Source: Nitrospira sp.
GTDB lineage: Bacteria; Nitrospirota; Nitrospiria; Nitrospirales; Nitrospiraceae
Direction of reading: 5' to 3'
Length of the DNA: 64,000 nucleotides
NCBI GenBank assembly: GCA_009594865.1
Contig: VOPT01000017.1
Span: forward strand, 29,224-93,223
Shown: positions 17,266-25,318 of the stretch, piece by piece
Position numbering within the stretch: position 1 is the stretch's first letter
Layout of the letters: every line of letters starts with the position of its first letter
Made by a program: the position numbers and the translations under genes
The notes under the pieces: model-generated
Seen by the model: the letters and a program-made list of their open reading frames with translations, nothing else
Told to the model about the DNA's origin: nothing
Databases searched by the model: none

Positions 17266-18996
17266 TTACACCGGGAGTTCGCTGAGTCTCAGCGTATAGA
17301 GATAATGATACAGGCCCTGTTGCTCCAGCAGCGCCGCATGGGTGCCGGATTCCACGATGTGGCCTTTGTTCAGCACCAGAATCCGGTCGGCACGCTGAAT
17401 CGTGCTGAGCCGATGGGCGACCACAAACGTGGTGCGGTTGACCATGAGACGTTCCAGCGCCTCCTGGACCAGCCGTTCCGATTCGGTATCCAGCGCCGAG
17501 GTGGCCTCGTCCAGTAGCAGAATCCGGGGGTTCTTAAGAATCGCTCGGGCAATGGCGACGCGTTGCCGCTGGCCGCCGGAAAGGTTGATGCCCTTTTCTC
17601 CCACGATAGTCTGGTACCCGTCCGGAAATCCCGCGATAAACTCGTGAGCATGCGCCGCCTTGCTTGCGGCGAGAATCTCTTCTTCCGTGGCGTCCTCGCG
17701 CCCATAACGAATGTTATCGCGGATCGGGCCGCCGAATAAGATCGTATCTTGCGGCACCAGCGCGATCTGCCGATAGAGGCTGTCGAGCCGCACGTCCTTG
17801 ACGTCATGACCGTCGACCGTGAGCCGACCCGACGTCGGATCGTAGAATCGGTGCAAGAGATTCATGATCGTGGTTTTGCCCGAGCCGGTCGGTCCGACAA
17901 TGGCGATGAGTTCGCCGGGCTTCGCTTCGAACGACACGTCGGAGAGCACGGGCTGCCTGGCGTCATAGGCGAAACTCAGGTGTTCCGCACGCACGTGCCC
18001 GCGCACCGGCGGGAGGTCGATCGCGCCGGGAGCGTCGGCAATTTCCGCATGTGTGTCGAGAATTTCAAAGACCCGTTGCATGGCGCCCTGCGCTTCTTTG
18101 ATCTGCGCAAAGACGCGGGCGGCCGATCCGAATGGTCCGATCAGAATGCCGGCAAACAGCACGAAGGCGAATAGGTCGCCGGGCGACACCGTTCCGTCGA
18201 TGACCTGGCGTCCTCCGTACCACAGCACCATGGCGGCGGCGGCGAAGGTGACGAACGTGATGGTCGGCACGAACCAGGCCATGATAGTGGCGCGGCGCAA
18301 GGACAGCTCCATTGCGGTCTGCACTTGCGTCACGAATCGCTGCTCTTCCCGCTTGGTCTGGACGAAAGATTTCACGACGCGGATACCGGCGATGACCTCT
18401 TCGACCAGCGTGCTGACGGAGGCCGTTTGATCTTGAATGGTCGTGGAGAGCGCACGGAGGCGGCGACCGAACAGTTTGGCCACGACAACCAGCAAGGGCA
18501 GCAGCACGAGGATGAGGAGGCAGAGTTGCCAGTTCATGGCAAAGAGGAAGCCTGCGCCGCCGATGAAGGTGACGACTTGCTTAGCTGCGTCGATGGGGGT
18601 GTCCGTCACGACGTTCTGGATCACGGTGACGTCGTTCATCAGTCGCGACATCAACTCGCCGGTCCGGCGCTTGGAGAAGAAATTCACGGACAGGGTTTGC
18701 AGATGGGCGAAGAGATGAGTCCGGAAGTCGGCCATGACCCGTTGTGACACCCAGGCCGTCAGGTAACTGTGCCCCATGGAACAGAACCCTTGCAGCAAGA
18801 CGAGGCCAAGGAGCAGCAGAATCATCTGCGCCATTCGATCGGCATCGTGCTGGACGGTGATGACATCCCAGAGGGTGCCGCCAAGCCGGAGCAGGGCCAG
18901 GTTTACGGCGGCGACCGCCATGACCATGATCGCGGCCGCGATCATCCGTGGGACATAGGGCTTGAGGAAAGGATAGAAGCGCTTAAACGAGAACAT
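17266..18996 (-). CDS. MsbA-like ABC exporter (half transporter)
   Basis: The 576 residues combine an N-terminal six-helix type IV exporter domain (about 15-310) with an ATP-binding domain (340-576). The Walker A is GPTGSGKTT, the signature NLSGGQRQRVAIARA, the Walker B ILLLDEATSALD, and the switch His lies in VVAHRLST. This layout is that of MsbA and related lipid or drug flippases working as homodimers. There is no lipid A gene beside it (no lpxK), so substrate assignment to lipid A is only a possibility. It is preceded by two small genes on the same strand and a strong hairpin. Confidence 0.9.
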   Translation of the reverse strand: MFSFKRFYPFLKPYVPRMIAAAIMVMAVAAVNLALLRLGGTLWDVITVQHDADRMAQMILLLLGLVLLQGFCSMGHSYLTAWVSQRVMADFRTHLFAHLQTLSVNFFSKRRTGELMSRLMNDVTVIQNVVTDTPIDAAKQVVTFIGGAGFLFAMNWQLCLLILVLLPLLVVVAKLFGRRLRALSTTIQDQTASVSTLVEEVIAGIRVVKSFVQTKREEQRFVTQVQTAMELSLRRATIMAWFVPTITFVTFAAAAMVLWYGGRQVIDGTVSPGDLFAFVLFAGILIGPFGSAARVFAQIKEAQGAMQRVFEILDTHAEIADAPGAIDLPPVRGHVRAEHLSFAYDARQPVLSDVSFEAKPGELIAIVGPTGSGKTTIMNLLHRFYDPTSGRLTVDGHDVKDVRLDSLYRQIALVPQDTILFGGPIRDNIRYGREDATEEEILAASKAAHAHEFIAGFPDGYQTIVGEKGINLSGGQRQRVAIARAILKNPRILLLDEATSALDTESERLVQEALERLMVNRTTFVVAHRLSTIQRADRILVLNKGHIVESGTHAALLEQQGLYHYLYTLRLSELPV

Positions 18997-19035
18997 TTGT
19001 GTTACGACAATGGTTTCAGGGAGGCAGGCGCGTAG

Positions 19036-19062
19036 CGTATCGCCGCTGGCGGCGGCGATACG
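19036..19062 (-). terminator. Very stable 11-bp hairpin, no U-tract
   Basis: CGTATCGCCGC (19036-19046) pairs perfectly with GCGGCGATACG (19052-19062) over the 5-base loop TGGCG. It lies between the stop of the 72-residue gene (19097) and the start of the ABC exporter (18996), both on the minus strand. No T-run follows on either strand. It may terminate or attenuate read-through into the exporter, or stabilise the upstream mRNA. Confidence 0.5.
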
Positions 19063-19096
19063 AAGACGACATGACCTTCGTGATGAGGTGAGAGCG

Positions 19097-19315
19097 CTAG
19101 AGCTGAGCGATCGACTCGATCAGGTTCTTGTTGATCGCCACGAAGTCCGACCGATCCTTGTCATTGACCAAGACGTCAGTCAGGCTGATAAACAGCCGCT
19201 GCTCTTCATTGATCGCATCGGACACACGATTACGCATGGGCGGGATCAGGAAATCCCCGACGTAGATGCAGTTCACCGTTCGAACGCGGATGCGAACTTT
19301 TTTTCCTTCGGGCAC
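19097..19315 (-). CDS. Small conserved-looking protein, unknown function
   Basis: The 72-residue protein starts at GTG 19315 behind GGAGGGATCC. It looks like a small beta-rich domain: KKVRIRVRTVNCIYVGDFLIPP, then DAINEEQRLFISLTDVLV and SDFVAINKNLIESI. No catalytic motif or export signal is visible. It follows the mS38-like gene by 31 bases on the same strand and is probably cotranscribed. The name of its family is not known to me with certainty. Confidence 0.72.
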   Translation of the reverse strand: MPEGKKVRIRVRTVNCIYVGDFLIPPMRNRVSDAINEEQRLFISLTDVLVNDKDRSDFVAINKNLIESIAQL

Positions 19316-19346
19316 GGATCCCTCCGTCCATTATGTCGTGATGGGC

Positions 19347-19442
19347 TCAGCTCTTGCGACGCAAGAATTTCTGACGCCGGCGCAACTTCTTATACTTGTG
19401 CTTGCGCATCTTCTTCCGGCGTTTCTTGAGGACACTCGCCAT
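19347..19442 (-). CDS. 31-residue AURKAIP1/COX24 (mS38-like) ribosomal protein
   Basis: This 31-codon gene encodes a basic peptide beginning MASVLKKRRKKMRKHKYKKL and ending in RRKS, with 20 Lys/Arg residues. It fits the AURKAIP1/COX24 domain (mS38 in mitochondria), known in many bacteria as a tiny basic protein of the small ribosomal subunit. It is below the usual length limit of gene finders. A GGAG ribosome site lies ten bases upstream, and a candidate promoter is at 19472-19500. The next gene downstream (19315) follows by 31 bases. Confidence 0.85.
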   Translation of the reverse strand: MASVLKKRRKKMRKHKYKKLRRRQKFLRRKS

Positions 19443-19471
19443 ACATTCAATCTCCAACTGCTAGGCGCGGG

Positions 19472-19500
19472 AGTCTAGTGGGTTTCGCTTCAAAAAGCAA
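19472..19500 (-). promoter_or_regulatory. Candidate sigma70 promoter for the mS38-like gene
   Basis: Read on the minus strand, TTGCTT (19500-19495) and TAGACT (19477-19472) are separated by 17 bases and point at the ATG at 19442. The -35 match is weak. A TTGACT lies five bases further upstream but with 22-base spacing. Confidence 0.4.
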
Positions 19501-19582
19501 GTCAAGATTCTGACGTGATGTTTTGCTGCCGGATCATTCGTGACCTCGGCAAGGTCTACATACGTACCGACAGGGCCGTTGC

Positions 19583-19612
19583 TTGACCTCTTTCCGCCAA
19601 GGTTCCTATACT
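19583..19612 (+). promoter_or_regulatory. Sigma70-type promoter giving a near-leaderless mRNA
   Basis: TTGACC (19583-19588) and TATACT (19607-19612) are 18 bases apart. The expected transcription start (about 7 bases past the -10) falls on or beside the ATG at 19618. There is no Shine-Dalgarno between, so the transcript is probably leaderless. Confidence 0.6.
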
Positions 19613-19617
19613 GCGCC

Positions 19618-20133
19618 ATGTTCAAATCTGACGCGCTCCGGTCTGCTGCTCTCGGTCGCCTTCTTCTTGGATTCGTGCTGGTTCTGGCCGTGGGTTGTTC
19701 GGGGAAAACCATTCAATATAAAAACGATCACGACCGTATTCTCCGGATCGATCAGGCCGTGGAGTCACTCAGGAAATCTTACGTCGAGAGAGACCGGAGC
19801 GCCTTGGAGTCACTCCTGCTCCCCTCAGGCGGTCTCGATCAGGTGCAACGGGACATCCACAGCGATTTCGATACCTTTCGCGATATTCAATTGGAGTTTT
19901 CCATCGAGCGCATTTTGATTGAAGGCGACAACATCGATGTGTTTGTCCATTGGCAGGGCCAATGGAAACGGAATCCCGGCGATGTGGGCACGCGCCAGCG
20001 AGGGCATGGGCGGTTGGCCTGGGTCGGGACGCAATCGATTCTGCTTCGAGAGGCTCAAGGCGATCTGCCGTTCGGTGTGGGTACGAGGGCCAGCCTCGGC
20101 GAAGATCCCTCACGCGGACAAGCCAAACCCTAG
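19618..20133 (+). CDS. Lipoprotein of unknown function upstream of nadB
   Basis: The protein has 171 residues, with a signal peptide and a plausible lipobox ending VLAVGC (Cys about residue 27). The mature part starts with a helical segment (RILRIDQAVESLRKSYVERD), followed by a strand-rich half (IQLEFSIERILIEGDNIDVF, VHWQGQWKR). This recalls NTF2-like folds, but the match is not firm. ATG 19618 is chosen because it begins the signal peptide directly behind the promoter. The stop is two bases before the nadB start, so the two are translated from one message. No link to NAD synthesis is obvious. Confidence 0.78.
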   Translation: MFKSDALRSAALGRLLLGFVLVLAVGCSGKTIQYKNDHDRILRIDQAVESLRKSYVERDRSALESLLLPSGGLDQVQRDIHSDFDTFRDIQLEFSIERILIEGDNIDVFVHWQGQWKRNPGDVGTRQRGHGRLAWVGTQSILLREAQGDLPFGVGTRASLGEDPSRGQAKP

Positions 20134-20135
20134 TC

Positions 20136-21812
20136 ATGTCAGCCCGCAGTGCGTCTCCTAAAATTGAAACAGACTTTCTCGTCGTCGGGAGCGGGGTCGC
20201 CGGTCTGCGCGCAGCCATTGAATTGAGCCGCGCGGGTCGTGTGCTGATGCTGACCAAGGGGCATCCCTTGGAAAGCAATTCCATGTATGCCCAGGGCGGA
20301 GTGGCGGTCGCCCTCAGCGAGGAAGACGATGTTGGAAGCCATCTCACCGATACGTTAAAGGCGGGTCACGGCCTCTGTCGTCGCGAAGCGGTGCGGATAC
20401 TGGTCGAAGAAGGGCCGGAACGAATTCAGGAACTGATCGCCTGGGGGGCGAAGTTCGACAAGATCGGTAAACGGTTCGCGTTCACCCGCGAAGCCGCACA
20501 CAGCCGGAGCCGCATCCTCCGTGCGCGGGGCGATGCTACCGGCAATGAAATGGTGCGCGCGCTCATGGCCTATGCGGCCAGACAACCGCGCATTCAGCGA
20601 TTAGATCGGCGATTTACCGTCGACCTGGCGGTGGTGGACGGGCGTTGTTGCGGCGCCATTGTCTTGAACGAAATGTCGGGAGAGCGCACCGTGCTGCCGG
20701 CCAGCGCGGTGGTCCTGTCGACCGGCGGAGCGGGCCAAGTCTATGCGCGCACGACGAATCCGGGCAATGCGACGGGCGACGGCATGGCAATGGCGCTGCG
20801 GGCCGGAGCGCTGCTGATGGATATGGAGTTTGTGCAGTTCCATCCCACCTCGCTGTATTTGCCGTCGAGTCCTCCCTTCTTACTGTCCGAGGCCATTCGC
20901 GGGGAAGGCGGGCAACTCCGGAACATCAAGGGCGAGTTGTTCATGCAGCGGTACCATCCGGACGGCGCGCTCGCGCCGCGCGATGTGGTCTCGCGGGCAA
21001 TCTGGTCGGAAATGGCGGCGACGCGCGCACGCCATGTATATCTGGATGTCACGCATCTGGGCGCGGCCTTTGTGAAACGCCGGTTCCCCACGATCTATGC
21101 AACCTGTCTGCGGTATGACATCGATATGACGGAAGAGTGGATCCCCGTTTCGCCCAGCGCGCATTACATGATGGGCGGGGTGTGGACGGACGTGCATGGC
21201 GCAACGACGCTGCCCGGCCTGTATGCGGCGGGAGAGGTCGCCTGCAGCGGCGTACACGGGGCCAATCGATTGGCCAGCAATTCATTGCTGGACGGGTTGG
21301 TCTTCGGCATGCGGGCTGCACAATCTGCCGTGGCCCATGCAGGGCACTATTCAGAAGCAGGGCCGTTGCCGTCGATCGAAGAACTGGAACAGGGCCAGCC
21401 GACCGACCTCGATGATCCGGAAAAGCTCCGTAGCTCACTGCGGCGGTTGATGTGGGGAAAAGTCGGTCTCGTGCGCTCGGGAGATTCCTTGATCAGTGCA
21501 TCCGCGCAGTTGGTCCGCTGGATGCGCCTGCTGGGAAAACCCTTTTCGTCGCGCGCTGCGCTCGAGGTGAAGAACATGGTGCAGGTGGCCCGCTGCATCA
21601 CGGATGCCGCCTTGTGGCGGGAAAATAGTGTCGGCGCCCATTATCGGTCGGATTTCCCCGAAGCCAAAAGGCAGGGCTGGCGGACCCATAGTCAGTTACT
21701 GTTAGGGACTACGCAGGTTAACGGGAGGCCGTCGAATGAGCGAGACCTCGTCCTTGCGACCGAGGCGCCTGTGGAACGTAAGCCCGGGAAGAAGCCGTCC
21801 GCGCGTTCATGA
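20136..21812 (+). CDS. nadB: L-aspartate oxidase
   Basis: NadB oxidises L-aspartate to iminoaspartate, the first step of de novo NAD synthesis (NadA then forms quinolinate). The 558 residues show the FAD-binding fold (VVGSGVAGLRAAIE), the SNSMYAQGGVA substrate loop, ARTTNPGNATGDGMAMA, DMEFVQFHPT, the active-site HYMMGGV and the second FAD segment (GLYAAGEVACSGVHGANRLA then SNSLLDGLVFG). The start at 20136 places the dinucleotide fold at the usual distance and lies two bases after the lipoprotein stop. The 3' end overlaps the convergent transglycosylase by 95 bases. nadA and nadC are not in the window. Confidence 0.96.
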   Translation: MSARSASPKIETDFLVVGSGVAGLRAAIELSRAGRVLMLTKGHPLESNSMYAQGGVAVALSEEDDVGSHLTDTLKAGHGLCRREAVRILVEEGPERIQELIAWGAKFDKIGKRFAFTREAAHSRSRILRARGDATGNEMVRALMAYAARQPRIQRLDRRFTVDLAVVDGRCCGAIVLNEMSGERTVLPASAVVLSTGGAGQVYARTTNPGNATGDGMAMALRAGALLMDMEFVQFHPTSLYLPSSPPFLLSEAIRGEGGQLRNIKGELFMQRYHPDGALAPRDVVSRAIWSEMAATRARHVYLDVTHLGAAFVKRRFPTIYATCLRYDIDMTEEWIPVSPSAHYMMGGVWTDVHGATTLPGLYAAGEVACSGVHGANRLASNSLLDGLVFGMRAAQSAVAHAGHYSEAGPLPSIEELEQGQPTDLDDPEKLRSSLRRLMWGKVGLVRSGDSLISASAQLVRWMRLLGKPFSSRAALEVKNMVQVARCITDAALWRENSVGAHYRSDFPEAKRQGWRTHSQLLLGTTQVNGRPSNERDLVLATEAPVERKPGKKPSARS

Positions 21813-22380
21813 GAAAGGTGCGATAGTACCCGAGGACTTTGACGACATACTGCCGGGTTTCAGGAATCGGAGGAAGCCCCTGATAGCGTTCCACCGCATG
21901 CTCCCCCGCATTGTAGGCCGCCAAGGCCAAGGGCAGATTACCATTAAATCGGTCCAGCAGTTGCCGTAAGTATTTCGTGCCCCCGCCGATATTGTCATCC
22001 GGATTGTATGAGTCCCGGACATCCAAGCGCCTAGCAGTCTGAGGCATGAGCTGCATCAACCCGACGGCGCCCGCATGTGACACGGCCAGTGGATCGAAGT
22101 CCGACTCCGTCTTGATCACGGCCCGAATCAACGCCGGATGCAGGCGATGGGCGCGGGAATGTCGGGCGATGACCGGATCCAATTCACGGTCGGAGATAAT
22201 GCTGCGCGAGCGAGGCAGTTCCGACATCACCCGTTTATATCGCGGATCATTCGGCACATTGGTAAGCGAAATGGTGCCGTTGGCATCGATATATTGGTAC
22301 ACCTCCGCCTGTGCTGGGGCGGCCAGCAGCAAGGTGGCAGAAAGCAGAAGGAGCGGCGTGGTGCGGTTGGACAAAGACAT
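21718..22380 (-). CDS. Small lytic transglycosylase with DUF4124 domain
   Basis: The 220-residue exported protein starts with a signal peptide (LLLLSATLLLAAPAQA). A DUF4124 segment follows (VYQYIDANGTISLTNVP), then an SLT lysozyme-like domain (about 70-190) with catalytic Glu in AVIKTESDFDP and the motifs GAVGLMQLMP and LALAAYNAGE. It cleaves peptidoglycan to 1,6-anhydromuropeptides in the periplasm. Its last 95 bases lie inside the 3' end of nadB on the other strand, an unusually long tail-to-tail overlap. The C-terminal tail (NARTASSRAYVPQAP...) covering that overlap is low-complexity. Confidence 0.88.
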   Translation of the reverse strand: MSLSNRTTPLLLLSATLLLAAPAQAEVYQYIDANGTISLTNVPNDPRYKRVMSELPRSRSIISDRELDPVIARHSRAHRLHPALIRAVIKTESDFDPLAVSHAGAVGLMQLMPQTARRLDVRDSYNPDDNIGGGTKYLRQLLDRFNGNLPLALAAYNAGEHAVERYQGLPPIPETRQYVVKVLGYYRTFLMNARTASSRAYVPQAPRSQGRGLAHSTASR

Positions 22381-22445
22381 CGTAATTGAGACGTCTGGAC
22401 CGGTGTGGCGTCTATTGCCGATGATTCAACCGTAGCAGCTGACCC

Positions 22446-22471
22446 CCGACCTGTCAAAAGCCACAGGTCGG
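22446..22471 (-). terminator. 9-bp hairpin between pabC and the transglycosylase
   Basis: CCGACCTGT (22446-22454) pairs perfectly with ACAGGTCGG (22463-22471) over an 8-base loop. It lies 59 bases beyond the pabC stop and before the next minus-strand gene. There is no T-run on either strand, so termination would be non-canonical. Confidence 0.45.
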
Positions 22472-22529
22472 CATCCCCTTCAAGCGAGATCGCACAAACT
22501 ATTGATGAATATGGTGAAGTATGGAATCG

Positions 22530-23414
22530 TTATGAGGCGAGTGGCTCAAGAAATCGGTGGCGGCTCGCGGCGAATCGTGCCCGGATCCGTTCGGTCAGAG
22601 GGCCGGGACGACCGTCGCCGATAGGGAGTGAGTCGACCCGAGAAACCGGCATGACTTCCATGCTGGTATTGGTCAGGAAGCATTCGTCGGCCTGGCGGAG
22701 ATCGGCCAGGCGGTAATGGCCTTCTTTAACAGGCAGGCCTTCCTCCTCCGCGAGGGTCATGACGATCGCTCGCGTGATGCCATCTAAGATACCGCAGTCG
22801 AGGGACGGCGTGTATACAGTTCCCTTCGAGATAAAAAAGAGATTACTGATCGTGCATTCGGTGAGTTCTTCCCGCCAATTCAGAAACACACTGTCAAAGG
22901 TGCCGGCGGCGATCGATTCGCGTTTCGCCAAAATGTTGTTGAGGAAATTCGTGGATTTAATCTGCGGGGACAGGGCTTCGGGCAGGTTGCGCCTCGTGTT
23001 GGCGACGGTGAGCGTGACGCCGTCGCGGGACAATGCCGGCGGAGACGGATGCAGCGCCTTGGTCAGAATGACAACCGTGGGACGGGGGCAGAGTGCGGGA
23101 TCCAGGCCGATCTCTCCCTCGCCGCGAGAGACTGTGATGCGGAGATAGGCATCGACCTGATCGTTGCCCACTTCATTGCGGCGCATGGCCTCATGGAGCA
23201 GGTCCGGCCATTGTGCGTCCGGAATTGGAATCGTCAGGCCGATGGCCTCTGCCGAGCGCCGAAGCCGGGCCAGATGTTGGTCGCGCATGAAAATGCGGGA
23301 GCCGTAGGAGCGAAGCGTTTCGTAGACTCCATCACCGTAGAGAAACCCGTGATCAAACACCGAAACAACGGCTTGTTCTTTCGGCACGAATCGATCATTG
23401 AGGAACACCCACAT
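22530..23414 (-). CDS. pabC: Aminodeoxychorismate lyase (class IV PLP enzyme)
   Basis: The 294-residue fold-type IV PLP enzyme contains FDHGFLYGDGVYETLR, the catalytic Lys in KSTNFLNNILAKRE, and GILDGITR near residue 210. PabC releases pyruvate from 4-amino-4-deoxychorismate to give p-aminobenzoate for folate. Branched-chain and D-amino-acid aminotransferases share the fold. The assignment rests on the YETLR motif and on its position directly behind the chorismate-using synthase, whose stop shares one base with the pabC ATG. Confidence 0.82.
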   Translation of the reverse strand: MWVFLNDRFVPKEQAVVSVFDHGFLYGDGVYETLRSYGSRIFMRDQHLARLRRSAEAIGLTIPIPDAQWPDLLHEAMRRNEVGNDQVDAYLRITVSRGEGEIGLDPALCPRPTVVILTKALHPSPPALSRDGVTLTVANTRRNLPEALSPQIKSTNFLNNILAKRESIAAGTFDSVFLNWREELTECTISNLFFISKGTVYTPSLDCGILDGITRAIVMTLAEEEGLPVKEGHYRLADLRQADECFLTNTSMEVMPVSRVDSLPIGDGRPGPLTERIRARFAASRHRFLEPLAS

Positions 23415-24898
23415 CAGCGGTCAGCCTCCAGGATGTTAAAAAAAGCGCCCGCCTTGGCGAGCGTTTCGTCATATTCGCGATCGGGATCCGAATCGGCCAC
23501 AATGCCGGCCCCTACCTGCAGATAGCCTCGGTCTTTTGTCAGGACCAAGGTTCGAATGAGAATGTTCAAATCCAGGTCCCCGCTCCAGCTGAAGTAGCCG
23601 AGCGCTCCCGTGTACAGCCCGCGGCGTACCGGCTCGAGTTCTTCGATGATTTCCATGCAACGAAGTTTTGGCACACCGGTGATGGTCCCTCCGGGAAACA
23701 CTGCCCGCACGAGGTCGAAGGGCGAGGTGTCCGGTCGCAGCGTGCCGACCACCTCGGAGACCAAATGGCTGACATGCGAGTATTGCTCGATGGTCATGAA
23801 CTCGTCCACCCGGACCGATCCGTATCGGCACACCTTTCCGAGATCGTTCCGCTCGAGATCCACCAACATGACATGTTCCGCACGTTCCTTGGGGCTGGCC
23901 AAGAGTTCGGCGCGCAAAGTCAGATCCTGTGGCTGCCCGTCTCCCCGAGGCCTGGTGCCTGCGATCGGTCTCGTATCAGCCCGGGAACCGGATAACCTCA
24001 CGAGTCGCTCAGGAGAACTGCTGACGAGATACAGCTCGGGGAATTGCACGAGGCCCGAAAAGGGCGAGGGGTTTAACCGGCGAAGGCGGCCGTAGAGGTC
24101 GATGGCGTATCGGTTGCGATCCGAGGTCGACCACGCGGCATCGAGATCGAGGGTGAAACGATGAGAAAGATTGGCCTGATAAATGTCGCCGGTCCCAATG
24201 TAGTCCTTGCAGCGTCGGACGCGAGCCGTATAGGCGTCACGCGACTGACTGGGAACAAAACTGGTGGGCATGGGGCGAGGTAGTTCGGCTCGTGGAGGCT
24301 GTGCGCTCGCGAGACGAGCCTCCAGCTCCGCCAGGCGGTCACAGCCTTCGCAAAACAGCTTTTCTCGCGGTTCAGCATGAAATCGCGAGAGAGGCGGGCA
24401 GTACATCAGGTAAAGTTGGTTCGTGTGGTGGTCCACGGCGGCCACGAGATCGAAGAAGGCCATGTGCAGGTCGGGGAGGCCAAGATCATCGGCGGCCAGG
24501 GTGGGTAGGGATTCGAGCGATCGGACAAGATCATAGCTTAGATATCCGACGGCCCCGCCAAAAAACGGCGGCAGCCCATCCGGCCTCGAGATCGTAGCAT
24601 CGGCGAAGGTCTGCCGGAACGCATCGAACACGGAGCCATGGGAGGTCGTGGTGTGCCCGTCGGTCTCAATGCGATGGTCTTGCGCTCCGCCGGTCAATGT
24701 CAGGTACGGATGGCTGCCCATGAACGAATAACGGGCGGTAGCCTGGGTGCCATTCCCACTCTCCAGGAGAAAAGCAGGGCCGTCCGTGATGCCCAGGCGC
24801 TGATAGAGTTCAAAGGCGTCCGCCTGCGGGAGCGGTCGAACCACGACCAGTGGTTGCGGGGGGCCATTGAGAAATGCCTGGTGCGATACAGCAGTCAT
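23414..24898 (-). CDS. pabB: Chorismate-binding synthase component I (PabB, TrpE-like features)
   Basis: The 494-residue protein has the chorismate-binding domain in its C-terminal half (HVMLVDLERNDLGKV, TIEQYSHVSHLVSEV, FPGGTITGVPKLRCMEII, GYFSWSGDLDLNILIRT). The pair with pabC points to aminodeoxychorismate synthase. However, it reads PIAGTRPRG where E. coli PabB has a catalytic Lys (PIKGT), and its N-terminus has an LLES motif like the tryptophan-binding site of TrpE. Some PabB enzymes also have Ala here, so the folate role stands but anthranilate synthase is a real alternative. The start could also be GTG 24913. The glutaminase subunit is not adjacent. Confidence 0.78.
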   Translation of the reverse strand: MTAVSHQAFLNGPPQPLVVVRPLPQADAFELYQRLGITDGPAFLLESGNGTQATARYSFMGSHPYLTLTGGAQDHRIETDGHTTTSHGSVFDAFRQTFADATISRPDGLPPFFGGAVGYLSYDLVRSLESLPTLAADDLGLPDLHMAFFDLVAAVDHHTNQLYLMYCPPLSRFHAEPREKLFCEGCDRLAELEARLASAQPPRAELPRPMPTSFVPSQSRDAYTARVRRCKDYIGTGDIYQANLSHRFTLDLDAAWSTSDRNRYAIDLYGRLRRLNPSPFSGLVQFPELYLVSSSPERLVRLSGSRADTRPIAGTRPRGDGQPQDLTLRAELLASPKERAEHVMLVDLERNDLGKVCRYGSVRVDEFMTIEQYSHVSHLVSEVVGTLRPDTSPFDLVRAVFPGGTITGVPKLRCMEIIEELEPVRRGLYTGALGYFSWSGDLDLNILIRTLVLTKDRGYLQVGAGIVADSDPDREYDETLAKAGAFFNILEADR

Positions 24899-24975
24899 GA
24901 ATGTGCCAGTCACGGTGTGCGCCCGAGAAAAAGACTATACCGCATCGTGAGGCCGGGTCATAGCAGGCCAACTTC

Positions 24976-25005
24976 TTGACAAGCCCCCAGCGAATTTGCT
25001 TGAAT
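24976..25005 (+). promoter_or_regulatory. Candidate promoter of the Fo operon
   Basis: TTGACA (24976-24981) and TTGAAT (25000-25005) are 18 bases apart. The predicted start near 25012 lies upstream of atpI and argues against a translation start at ATG 25004, which overlaps the -10. Confidence 0.5.
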
Positions 25006-25069
25006 GGCGCGCCCGCCGATGGGTGCACTCTCTCCGACTGTGCTGAGGAGTGCCGCGCGTGAGCACGTG

Positions 25070-25288
25070 ATGCCCCCCTCTCAGGATCCGTTATATGCGG
25101 GGCTCGGGCAAGCTGTCCGGATTGGGACGGAACTGCTCGCTGCGTTGATTGTCGGGGGCGGATTGGGCTGGGTGGTCGATACGTATCTCCTGGATTCCAA
25201 TCCCTGGGGATTGGTTGCAGGACTAGGTTTGGGAGCCGCTGCCGGTATCCGCAATGCTTATCGATCGGCTCAACGATGGCAGAGTTAA
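25070..25288 (+). CDS. atpI: AtpI/AtpZ-type ATP synthase accessory protein
   Basis: The 72-residue membrane protein has two TM helices (ELLAALIVGGGLGWVVDTYL and WGLVAGLGLGAAAGIRNAYR) in the hairpin layout of AtpI/AtpZ. These proteins help assemble the c-ring or handle Mg2+ at the head of atp operons. The chosen ATG 25070 leaves a short polar N-terminus. In-frame GTG 25067 and ATG 25019 remain possible, because the GAGGAG at 25045-25050 is far from 25070. It is followed after 30 bases by atpB. Confidence 0.82.
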   Translation: MPPSQDPLYAGLGQAVRIGTELLAALIVGGGLGWVVDTYLLDSNPWGLVAGLGLGAAAGIRNAYRSAQRWQS

Positions 25289-25318
25289 CCTGAATCGTCT
25301 GACTGACAAAGGATCATC

